A stretch of 57,390 nucleotides of DNA from Martinezella calliandrae (lineage in GTDB: Bacteria; Pseudomonadota; Alphaproteobacteria; Rhizobiales; Rhizobiaceae): positions 1 to 57,390 of the forward strand of contig NZ_JARFYN010000045.1 of assembly GCF_030272695.1 (NCBI RefSeq), written 5' to 3'. The notes beneath the pieces are model-generated. The model was given only the letters and a program-made list of their open reading frames with translations, was not told the origin of the DNA and searched no databases. Made by a program: the position numbers and the translations under genes. Each line of letters opens with the position of its first letter. Position 1 is the stretch's first letter. Positions 16,135-24,205 of the stretch are shown piece by piece.

Positions 16135-17523
16135 TCATAGCCCCGCGCGAATTTCTTTGGCCAGTGCCTTCAGCGTCGTTTCCACGTCGTCACCGTTGAC
16201 CATTTTCTGCATGGCAACCGCCCAAGCATTCATCGCCTCGCCAAAACCGACACGCGCGGTAAAGGCCAGCGTAGCGCGATCCTGCGTCGTCTTGAAGCTC
16301 TCGACGAAATTGTTGAATTCGGGCTTGGATGCATAGTCAAGCCAGGCTTTGTCGTTCCAGGCCGAGGTCCGCGGCGGGTTAACGAGCTTGCCGGAGACGG
16401 CACCTGCAAGCACAACGTCTTTCGACGTTGCCCATTGAATGAACAACCACGCGGCTCCCTTCTTCTGCGATGCAGAATTCATCGCAAGCGACCAGATCCA
16501 GATGTTGGATTCGAAGTTTTTGGCATTCGGCGCATGGAGAGGCGGAGCGAAAGCGATTTTGCCCGAGGCCGGCTGGCCGGCAACGTCATTCCAAAAACCG
16601 AACATGTTGGAGTCGATCGCCATAGCGGTGCGGCCGGACGAAATGCCATCGACGACCTGGTACCAGTTATCGTTGGCAAAGGACGGTGCCGCGCACTTCT
16701 TGATCATGTCTACATAGTCTTTGTGGAAGGCGATCGATTCAGGCGAGTCCAGGCCGGTGTCCAGCTTGCCGTCCTTGTTGGTGAAGTCCTTTACCCCATA
16801 AGAGCTCGCAATCGAAACGGCCGCCGTATGAATGCTGCTCCAGAACCGGACACCACGAACGCCGAGCGGCGTAATGGAGGGATCGGCCGCCTTCAGCTTG
16901 TCGCAGGCGGCAGCCATCTCCGGCGGAGTCGTCGGCACAGCGATCTTGTATTTGTCTAGAATGTCCTTGCGGTAGAAGAGCTGGATGTTTTCGAACGCAT
17001 GTGGGATTGCCCACACGTTACCGCCCTGACCTGACGCGATCTGGCCATCTTGCATCTTCCATGTCAGCGCTTTGCGAAGCGAGGGGAAAAAATCGTTATA
17101 GTCGTAGCTGGCATCGGTCAGCTTCGGATCGTTCAAATAATTGTCTAATGGCTCGAGCGCACCACCAGGAGCGAAGTCCCAAGCAGGCTGAATCCCGGTT
17201 CCAACGACATCCCACGCCGGAGACTTCGTCGTCAATTGGAGCGTCAGCTTGTTCCAGTATGAATCGTCGGGGTAAAGTTCCGGCACAACCTTGATGCCGG
17301 TCAGCTTTTCGAATTCGGGCAGTTTCGCAGCCAGCGCGTCGGCATAGGGATGAATGTCGTAGGCCCAGGTGATGGTCGTTCCTTCAAACTGGCGCCAGTT
17401 TATTTTGTCGGCGGCAGCGGCAGACGAAACGACACCTGTCGTTGCCATCAGTATGGACGCAAGTACAACACCACTTGCAGTGCGTACCGCACTGCTACGC
17501 GCGGCACTCAATATATTGGTCAT
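16135..17523 (-). CDS. ABC transporter periplasmic sugar-binding protein
   Basis: A 462-residue extracellular solute-binding protein (family 1). It has a clear Sec signal (ARSSAVRTASGVVLASILMA, cleavage after SSAAAA near residue 38) and the family pattern ITWAYDIHPYADALAAKL...FEKLTGIKV. The ATG at 17523 follows GGGAGGAGAG on the minus strand. It is the first gene of the operon and its likely promoter region holds a TGGGTA repeat operator. The ligand cannot be named; the family binds oligosaccharides, polyols and glycerol phosphate. Confidence 0.93.
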   Translation of the reverse strand: MTNILSAARSSAVRTASGVVLASILMATTGVVSSAAAADKINWRQFEGTTITWAYDIHPYADALAAKLPEFEKLTGIKVVPELYPDDSYWNKLTLQLTTKSPAWDVVGTGIQPAWDFAPGGALEPLDNYLNDPKLTDASYDYNDFFPSLRKALTWKMQDGQIASGQGGNVWAIPHAFENIQLFYRKDILDKYKIAVPTTPPEMAAACDKLKAADPSITPLGVRGVRFWSSIHTAAVSIASSYGVKDFTNKDGKLDTGLDSPESIAFHKDYVDMIKKCAAPSFANDNWYQVVDGISSGRTAMAIDSNMFGFWNDVAGQPASGKIAFAPPLHAPNAKNFESNIWIWSLAMNSASQKKGAAWLFIQWATSKDVVLAGAVSGKLVNPPRTSAWNDKAWLDYASKPEFNNFVESFKTTQDRATLAFTARVGFGEAMNAWAVAMQKMVNGDDVETTLKALAKEIRAGL

Positions 17524-17640
17524 TCTCTCCTCCCTCGGCACTCAGCCAGATTGATCTCGGCTCGCCCTCTCCAATCCCGGGTTCGCCGGACGTATGATTA
17601 TCCAAGCGAAGAAGAGGCAGATACGAGAGTCGTCAGAGGT

Positions 17641-17659
17641 TTGGGTAAAACTGGGTAAA
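17641..17659. promoter_or_regulatory. putative operator, direct repeat TGGGTAAA
   Basis: TTGGGTAAAACTGGGTAAA has two TGGGTAAA units 10 bases apart and matches the block at 8155-8171. It lies 118-136 bases upstream of the binding-protein start, a distance similar to that at the other site. Both sites are preceded by ACGAGAGT at a short distance. It is the best candidate for a binding site of the Fis-type regulator of this locus. Confidence 0.5.
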
Positions 17660-17660
17660 T

Positions 17661-18353
17661 GACGGGGTTCCGCCAGTCGCCAGCCTAGAGCAGCGAACCA
17701 TTTCGAGACGGCGGTTGCAGTGTCCAAGTCGCCGGAGCAAGCAACGCCCATATTCCTCAGCCGATGCGTGCCGACATAGTCATAAATTTTTCGATCGGAG
17801 GTGAGAATGTTTTACAACGCTTTGACCCAGATTTGCATTTGAGGCTGATCCATTCAGTGGCAGAGAACCCATTGACGAATGTGCGATATCGACATCCCGG
17901 CAGGGTTGCGATGAAATGCAAAGTTGGGCGAAATCTCGACACAAATGAACACTTATGGAAAAGACTCTGTGAGGTGGGTTCGGTTGACGCTCTTTCAGCG
18001 ACTGGTCTTGGCAATGTCGCTCGTTGCTGTCGTTGCGATTGGCGCGAGCGCGGCATTCCCTTTTCCGTCTATTTCTCTCGCCGCAATGTCCATGGGCATA
18101 GCGGTTAGCCAGGAAGCGAACGCTGGCCAGGCGGCTGAAAATAGCTTCCGCTCGGCCGGCATCCTCTCGTACGAGACTGACCTTCCCGACGCAGACGCGA
18201 ACCGGATTTGCGCCGGCTTGAAGGAGAAGTTTGTCGGAGCAGCGAATACCAATTCGATAATCGTGCTGTCTGGAGGCGCGAATTCCCGCCATTGACCTTC
18301 TCTGCGGCTGACTCTGAGGTGCTAAGCAGCCGGAAATGGTCAGCTTTCGACAT
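17661..18353. other. no confident gene; one weak signal-like frame
   Basis: About 690 bases between the transporter promoter and the IS21 remnant. A plus-strand frame at 17924-18295 (123 codons) contains one hydrophobic segment, LFQRLVLAMSLVAVVAIG, and could be the start of a small exported or membrane protein. It has no family resemblance, no clear ribosome site, and frames on the other strand are equally long. I do not call it as a gene. Confidence 0.4.
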
Positions 18354-18533
18354 CTACCGCGCGTTCGGAGTCTTGCCGTCCACCGTCGGTATTCGCGAGG
18401 GCTCGACATTCAACTCCTCGGCGGAAGAAGGCCGAGCGTTGGTGGCACGATGCTTGCGTCCATTGGGCAACCGGAGCTCATTCAGCATGATGCCGAGGCG
18501 GGCTTCGTTGATGGTGTTGTGGACGTTCTTCAT
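18354..18533 (-). pseudogene. istB fragment (IS21 helper ATPase)
   Basis: The ATG at 18533 overlaps the istA stop as ATGA, the normal IS21 arrangement. The first 23 residues (NVHNTINEARLGIMLNELRL) match rhizobial IstB; then the sequence diverges and stops at 18354. The AAA+ domain is absent. Confidence 0.75.
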
Positions 18534-19467
18534 GCTGCCTCTCCCGCGTAGGCAGCCCCCATCAGGGCTTCATAGCCATTGAGCGATGCGAGCTGCACAT
18601 GAACGGTCGGCAACTGATCGGGGTCCGGGCCGAAGGCCGTTCTCAAAGCCACCAGGTCAGGCAGTTTGTGGGCGTCGAGCGTTCTGGCAAGCTCCTCGGC
18701 CAGTTCACGCTCGCAGCCGCGATGGTGCGCCAGCGCCAGCAGTTCGACGGTGATCTTGCAAGCCTGCCGGTCAGATAGCTGCTCGATGAGAGCGTCGAAA
18801 GCCCTTCGATATTCCGGCCGGGGGAAGAGCTTGTCGCGATAGACGAGGTTGAGAAGCGCCATCGGCTTTTTGCGCAGAGAGTGGATGACGTGGTGATAGT
18901 TGACGACCTGATCGTGCTTGCCACTCGCATGCGCGCGACCTCGTGGCAAGGTCAGTAGATGCGTGCCGCCGATGAAGACGTCGAGGCGATCGTCAAAAAG
19001 ACGCACACGCGGCCGGTGGCCGATCAAACGCGAGGGGACGGTGTAGAAGACCTTGCGCAAGGCGAAGCCGCCGGTGCGCGACACGGTGACGACCACCTCT
19101 TCGAAGTCGGTGGTGCGGCGATCGGGAAGCGCCTGCAGATGCGGGCGCGCCGCTCAAGCGTGCGGCGAATGCCTTCGGGCAGTTCCGGATGACGCCGCAG
19201 CATCTCGTCGTAAACGGCAACAGCACGAATGCCGGGAGCGGCCTTGAGGAGTGGAACGACCTCTGCATCAAAGATATGCTCAAGCGGATCGGGGCGACGC
19301 CGACCGCGCGGCGGTTTGTTTTGCGACGGGAGGCGCTGCTCTTTCTCCATACGGAAAGCCGTCGCCCGGCTGATCGACGCCTTCGCGGCGGCGACCTCAA
19401 CAGAATGCGTTTGTCGGTACTTCATGAATAATCTCATCTGATGATCGGTTACATGGCGACCCGGCAC
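18530..19467 (-). pseudogene. istA, IS21 transposase with internal deletion
   Basis: The 5' part (19467 to about 19140, GTG start, MPGRHVTDHQMRLF) encodes the IstA helix-turn-helix and N-terminal region to EGIRRTLERR. The sequence then joins, in another frame, to the C-terminal part FEEVVVTVSRTGGFALRKV, which runs to 18530. The roughly 250 residues between, which hold the DDE catalytic core, are missing. The C-terminal part alone forms a 188-codon frame. Confidence 0.8.
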
Positions 19468-19559
19468 AAAGGTGGTTCTCCATTCCAGAAAACCGCCACC
19501 GTAGCGGGCCGACCGCGATCATGAGACGCCGAAAAATTGCGCCGCGCCGGGGATGTAAC

Positions 19560-20960
19560 TCCAGTCGGGCTACGCCCTCCCTACGTCACACCCCCGCCGC
19601 AGAGTCTCATCCTGATTGGCCGCCGCGCACTGATGACCCCAAGGCAGACGAGGCTGCCCAGATCGAGCTCCTGACACAGCTTGGAATTGGCATTCAGGAT
19701 GCGCGGAGCGAGGTCACCTATGCTGAGTTGGCGACATTGCTCGGCCAATCCGCGATTGGCCAAAAAGTTCTACTGCGTTTAGCATTTCGATCTGCTCGAT
19801 TGTTCGTAGACGGCATCTCGACAGTTGGAGATCCAATCTCAGCCATGCACGCGGTCCTTGAAGCGCTCCCCCTGGCCACCAGTCGATTCAAGAGGCAGCC
19901 ACCTTTGCCGATATTCTCTCCCAAATACCCGCTTTGTCAGATCGGGCGGAAGACTATCTGGAGCTTTGCCGCTCACCCCTCACAGTCAGAGAGCTTCGCG
20001 ATCCGGGCTCGCATGCCTTCAGGCCCTTCGAACCCTTGTTTCGCCAGGCGCGCGCGATGGCCGCGCGCTTGAGCCGACAACTATCCCTTTTCCCGAGAAA
20101 GATCGAGACGAAGGCCTGGTACTATTTCAGCGCTTGCTCGTTGTCATCGCGACTTTATAGGGTGAGGCAATTGCCGAAAGACCAGTATCTTCAAGTGCAT
20201 CTTTCTGCACAGGATTGCACCGGTCATTACCTTTCGCAGGCGGGATTCGCGTGAGCCATTCAACTGGCATAATTGGTATATTATCGGCCATGCATTGAAC
20301 GTTCTCTACCAAAACCTATTGTCTGCCGCCGAGGCCCACGGCCGTTCGGTCTTTGAAGCGATGATATCGGCATTCGTGAGTGAATGGTACCAGGCTTTGC
20401 CGCCCGGTCACATATCCTTGCCGGCGACGAGTCGCCGCCAAGTTGTTATGTTCGCATATCGTATCGATGGGGATGTGGCGCGCACTTACCGGCATTTGGA
20501 CGAAATTAAAGCGTCCATAGATGCCTCGTGGGAGTTGGAAGAGCGGCTAACTGAATTGTGTTTACTCGCTAGGAATTGGATCGAAATCGGCGACACTAAA
20601 CGCGCTCGTGCGACTCTCGATACAGCACTTAGCCAAAGCCTCGAAGGCTCCTATGACAAGGATTATCAGATCCAGCATTGGTGTCGTTGGGTCGCCCGGC
20701 TCGCCCGGAGTGGGGCGGAACGCGGCGACGCATCGATATTTCGCTCTTTCTCTCACCCATTTCGGCGAAGGTTTGGCCGTGGCCTTCCGGAATGAAGACG
20801 CAGTCCCACTGAAATGCACGATCGCCTCTGGGCTCCGGTGCGATATTCCGAGCGATTTCGCCCTCAAATTGATGGACCCTCCGGCCGTCGCAGTAACCTA
20901 TCCGCGTCCTGGCAACTACGCCCGTGTCCGCGCCGGACCCAAAAATCGCACATGCGGGCC
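19560..20960 (+). pseudogene. frame-broken gene for a helical, TPR-like protein
   Basis: Protein-like sequence continues in the plus direction but changes frame several times. Segments are 19610-19880 (ELLTQLGIGIQDARSEVTYA...), about 19905-20160 (LSDRAEDYLELC...LFPRKIETKAWYYF) and 20295-20760 (YQNLLSAAEAHGRSVFEAM...RNWIEIGDTKRARATLD). The last segment resembles TPR-type helical repeats, as seen at the C-terminus of STAND NTPases. No nucleotide-binding motif remains. I read this as a decayed large gene. Confidence 0.4.
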
Positions 20961-21227
20961 GCTTTGACGGTGTCCCAGAAGACCTGGGTCAACCCGCCCG
21001 AAAAGCCATGGAGACGGCTCAAAAAAGCCCGGTCTGTTCAATGAAGAGCGGATGGCCCAGTTTTTCGAACGCCGAAGCGCCTTGTCCCTCACGATCCATT
21101 CTGTATCATTGGATTGCAATTCGTCGATCGCGAGATTCACCGGGATAACCTCGACGCCAGTCGGGCCGAGTATCTTCGTCGCCTCCGCGATCTTGTGAGG
21201 GTTTTTGGAGAGAAAACGTATCTTCAT
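20938..21227 (-). pseudogene. Ham1/RdgB-like NTP pyrophosphatase remnant
   Basis: The ATG at 21227 opens KIRFLSKNPHKIAEATKIL and continues to ELQSNDTEWIVRDKAL, which matches the N-terminus of Ham1 house-cleaning pyrophosphatases. After a frame change the minus strand continues with AFEKLGHPLFIEQTGLF and GFSGGLTQVFWDTVKAARM, also Ham1-like. The rest of the domain is missing. Intact relatives hydrolyse ITP, dITP and XTP. It lies divergently beside the adenosine-deaminase-like gene. Confidence 0.6.
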
Positions 21228-21299
21228 TAACGGTTTCTTCGGATTGATCGCGCCATAAGTCACCGCAACTTCTGATATTAAATTCGACTTATAGAGTCT

Positions 21300-22262
21300 A
21301 TGCTTGATTTGCACGTTCATTTGCGGGGTACAATGCGCCCCCCAAAAATCGCAGAACTCGCAGCGCGCAATGGTGTGGCGGTGCCGGCGGGTACCCTCCA
21401 AGCTCGCGGGTACGGCTGGCGCGATTTCACGTCTTTCCTTGAGACTTACGACCGCCTGACCTCGGTTATACTAACCGCACGCGATCTAGAAGAAGTCGCA
21501 TACGATTACCTGAGAGGTTCGGCACTAATCGGCGCAACGTATGTCGAGTTCATGCTGTCTCCGCCCGACTTAATGCGAACCGGGGTCCCATTCGAAGATC
21601 AGCTCTTTGCAATCTCGGCCGCTCGGGATCAGGCATTCGAGCTTCACGGGATCGATTGCCGAATGATAGCGACCGCTGTGAGGCATTTGGGACCCGATCC
21701 GGCGCTGAACGCCGCACGCATTGCGGTGGCCCGCAGGAATGAAATCCTCGTCGGTTTCGGCCTGACAGGCGACGAACGCAAATTCGCCGTCGGGGAATTC
21801 GCGGAGGCCTTCCGGATCGCGCGTTCGGAAGGGCTGCTCGCAACCGCGCACGCCGGCGAGCATCTCGGCGCGGACACCGTAGTGGAAGCGATCGAGAAAC
21901 TGGGGTTAAGCCGGGTTGGCCACGGCGTTCGGGCGGCCGAGTCCGAGGCCGTACTTAAGCAGTTGGCCGATACCCGCATACCTCTTGAAGTTTGCCTTTC
22001 CAGCAATCTCGCTCTTGGGCTTTACCACAGCCTCGCGGATCATCCTATTCGAAGGCTTCGTGAGGCAGGATGTCTGATTGCCCTTGGAACCGACGATCCC
22101 CCATTTTTTGAGACCAATATCGGGGGAGAATATTCGAGAGCGATCGAAGCGTTGCGCGAAACCGGACGCGCTATAACTTACGATGCCATCGGCGCGGCAT
22201 TCTGTGACGACGCCACAAAAGCCCGACTGCGATCCATGTACCCGCCAAATACTCCCGTCTGA
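21300..22262 (+). CDS. adenosine deaminase family protein
   Basis: A 320-residue metal-dependent (amido)hydrolase of the adenosine/AMP deaminase family. Metal and catalytic motifs are all present: HVHLRG at residues 5-10, THAGEH with the catalytic glutamate, VGHGV, and GTDDPPFF with the paired aspartates. The ATG at 21300 is the only ATG after an in-frame TAA, and the short N-terminus before HVH is normal for the family. It may deaminate adenosine, adenine or a modified or triphosphorylated purine. It is the only intact gene in a zone of decayed ones, with Ham1 and helical-repeat remnants as neighbours, which hints at a former nucleotide-targeting cassette. Confidence 0.85.
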   Translation: MLDLHVHLRGTMRPPKIAELAARNGVAVPAGTLQARGYGWRDFTSFLETYDRLTSVILTARDLEEVAYDYLRGSALIGATYVEFMLSPPDLMRTGVPFEDQLFAISAARDQAFELHGIDCRMIATAVRHLGPDPALNAARIAVARRNEILVGFGLTGDERKFAVGEFAEAFRIARSEGLLATAHAGEHLGADTVVEAIEKLGLSRVGHGVRAAESEAVLKQLADTRIPLEVCLSSNLALGLYHSLADHPIRRLREAGCLIALGTDDPPFFETNIGGEYSRAIEALRETGRAITYDAIGAAFCDDATKARLRSMYPPNTPV

Positions 22263-22526
22263 TGTTGCGGAAGAAATTTTTCTTTAGTTGCTATTGACGA
22301 TGGGAATGCGAGGTGACGATTCAGCTTGGTCGGTGGCGACAGGGCGAGAGCTTCATACGATTCTTACGGCAAACCCCACCAGATCGGCAGGTGATGCCCG
22401 CGGGCTACAACTTTGCTTGGCAAGGTCGCATGAGTCACAAGAATCCCATCGTGCTGCGGTCGTATATCTACAGGCGAGTGACTGTGCTCGTCTTGCCAAA
22501 TGCAACCAATGATCGGTCAACGTCTG
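22263..22526. other. no recognisable gene
   Basis: About 260 bases after the deaminase stop. Short frames such as 22313-22546 show no family resemblance. No terminator hairpin was recognised. Confidence 0.4.
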
Positions 22527-22780
22527 CTATAACTTTTGCAAGGTGACCGCCTTGATGAGAATCGAACCGTCGACCTCGCTATTTTCCCGTCGATCAGCGG
22601 CCGCATGGAAGTAGGCCAGAAGCGTTTCAAACGGGAGTGTCTAAAGCTCGACCCTTGAGAGCATCCAGATCGATGGGCCACTTTCGATCGAGATCCGGAG
22701 GATCCCATCGACCAGGATCGACGGCCCCCATCTCCGGGATCGGTAGTTCGCATGGCGCGCTCGGCAGGGCGGGTAATCTA
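22527..22780 (-). pseudogene. frame-broken C-terminal fragment of an unknown protein
   Basis: Two minus-strand frames join at a single-base shift near 22631. The upstream frame reads VDPGRWDPPDLDRKWPIDLD...ALDTPV, then stops. The downstream frame continues with FETLLAYFHAAADRREN and SILIKAVTLQKL to a stop at 22527. The amino-acid composition is protein-like in both, while the other frames are not. The parent family was not recognised. Confidence 0.35.
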
Positions 22781-22813
22781 TCACTGCGCGGTCAGCAGGC
22801 TCCTTTGGAGCTT

Positions 22814-23176
22814 TTATTGTGATCCAAATTTGACGGATCGAATCCGGTTCCTCCAATCAGGCGCCCCGTCAAAGCAGTACGAAAGTTCACAAAAAACGCG
22901 CTTGTTTCGAATTGCGAAACAGGTCCCGGTGTAGTTCTGTCCGTCACAAAACCCGACCGGTCCACCGTCGACCAATGCTGTCACAGATCGCGCATCGATA
23001 CTAACCGGTAGCGTCGGCGAGTCGGATGTTATTTTTACCCGAACCTTGTCAGCTGAAATGAGTGTCACCGATCGCTCCTGAGCGGTCGCCGATGCCGAAC
23101 ATGTCAGCAACCTCGTACACACCAACAATCCGAGTAACGCAGTGCGGATGATAATATTTCTCCAGTTGTTTGTCAT
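22814..23176 (-). CDS. small secreted beta/gamma-crystallin-like (I36 inhibitor-type) protein
   Basis: 120 residues with an N-terminal hydrophobic segment (IIIRTALLGLLVCTRLLT) that looks like a Sec signal, cleaved near SASATA. The C-terminal half has CDGQNYTGTCFAI and WRNRIRSVKFGS, a pattern typical of beta/gamma-crystallin Greek-key motifs and of peptidase inhibitor family I36. Several cysteines in the mature part fit disulphides in the periplasm. It lies downstream of the caspase cassette, 108 bases after the membrane protein, and may or may not belong to it. Confidence 0.55.
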   Translation of the reverse strand: MTNNWRNIIIRTALLGLLVCTRLLTCSASATAQERSVTLISADKVRVKITSDSPTLPVSIDARSVTALVDGGPVGFCDGQNYTGTCFAIRNKRVFCELSYCFDGAPDWRNRIRSVKFGSQ

Positions 23177-23284
23177 GACAGTAGACCCTCACGACGGAGA
23201 TGCATCTGTGGGTGCGACCCGACCTGAATAGATTTGCACTCGTTGAATATCAGCTGCCGCTCGAGTAACCTCGAATGATGAGCC

Positions 23285-24043
23285 TTATCTTGGGGCCTCC
23301 TCGGCCTTCCTCATTCTGTTGTCGAGGCGCTCGACCAGCCGTTTTTCGACATACTCGAAAATCGCGTCGTCCAAAGATCCATCCGCCTCCTCTTGGTGTC
23401 CCGCATGTCTTGTCATGTGAGCGTGGACTTTTCCGAGCCAGGTCGAAAGCCGCAACTGCTTGACATGCGATATGACGGTTTCTCTGGCCGTGATGAAAAA
23501 GAAGATCAGGAACGAAAGAGCGGTAAAAAGCCCCATATAGAAGAGCCGCGATGGAATCTCGGCGGGAACACGGTACGGATGGCCATAGAGTGCGAAGATC
23601 GCTTGGGCGCCCAAGATTCCCCCAAGTACGACGAAGAACTTGATCAGGGTCCACGCAATGAACTCATCGATCCATACGAGTACTCCAGGGAAACGGGCGC
23701 AGCCGAAGATTCCCGCGATACAATAGGCGATCAGTTGAGGCAGGATCAGCACAGCACCTATGGCCGAGATCAGGTAAAACTCTTCTCGTACATCCAGCGC
23801 CGCATTGAAAATAAATAGAATCACGCTTCCAGGAGCGCCTCCAAGCGACGAAGCTCTATACAATATTACTTCAACATAGATAAAGGCGAACAATCCGGAC
23901 GCAATCACAAATGAAAATGAGAATACGCACCAAAGACCGAACACATGCGCCGAATGATGTTCTCTTACACGACGGATTAGGAAATAAATCGATGCAAGCG
24001 CGACAACTGCACCTCCTAGGAAAGCAATAGACGAGAACTCCAT
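23285..24043 (-). CDS. multi-pass membrane protein of the caspase cassette
   Basis: About 252 residues with about five or six hydrophobic segments: FLGGAVVALASIYFLI, FSFSFVIASGLFAFIYVEVI, YLISAIGAVLILPQLIAY, FFVVLGGILGAQAIFAL and MGLFTALSFLIFFFI. A charged, helical cytoplasmic tail of about 70 residues ends in KRLVERLDNRMRKAEEAPR. The ATG at 24043 (MEFSS) is preferred to 24070 because GGAG lies 8 bases before it. The family was not recognised. It follows the 593-residue protein after 162 bases on the same strand, so it could be a membrane effector or anchor for that system. Confidence 0.65.
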   Translation of the reverse strand: MEFSSIAFLGGAVVALASIYFLIRRVREHHSAHVFGLWCVFSFSFVIASGLFAFIYVEVILYRASSLGGAPGSVILFIFNAALDVREEFYLISAIGAVLILPQLIAYCIAGIFGCARFPGVLVWIDEFIAWTLIKFFVVLGGILGAQAIFALYGHPYRVPAEIPSRLFYMGLFTALSFLIFFFITARETVISHVKQLRLSTWLGKVHAHMTRHAGHQEEADGSLDDAIFEYVEKRLVERLDNRMRKAEEAPR

Positions 24044-24205
24044 ATCCGCATCTCCATTTGGATAGTGCATCCGCCAATATCATCGCAGCTACGGACTATT
24101 CTTCAAAATATGCCTTCTTTCTGAACTCTTAGCGACGATCGACCGCGCAGCGATACCACCGCTGCCTAAGAGACTGCTCTTGGGCGGGTACTATGGGCGA
24201 GATCC

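Larger units (their letters stand above)
18354..19467 (-). mobile_element. IS21-family remnant
   Basis: Remains of an IS21-type element with istA missing its centre and istB cut after about 23 codons. Neither terminal inverted repeat could be identified with confidence. The element cannot encode an active transposase. Confidence 0.8.

Noticed and set aside
17924..18295. 123-codon frame with one hydrophobic segment
   Set aside because: No ribosome site, no family resemblance, and equally long frames on the other strand; not called as a gene.
21300..22262. Assignment of the deaminase as RdrB of a RADAR-type defence system
   Set aside because: No intact ATPase partner is adjacent, the protein has the plain adenosine-deaminase length, and RdrB is much larger.
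22549..22590. Similarity to the tRNA-like fragment at 28960 (shared ATCGAACC and CTTGAT blocks)
   Set aside because: This stretch also translates as the C-terminus of a protein-like frame (SILIKAVTLQKL), so the resemblance is probably chance around a short T-loop-like core.
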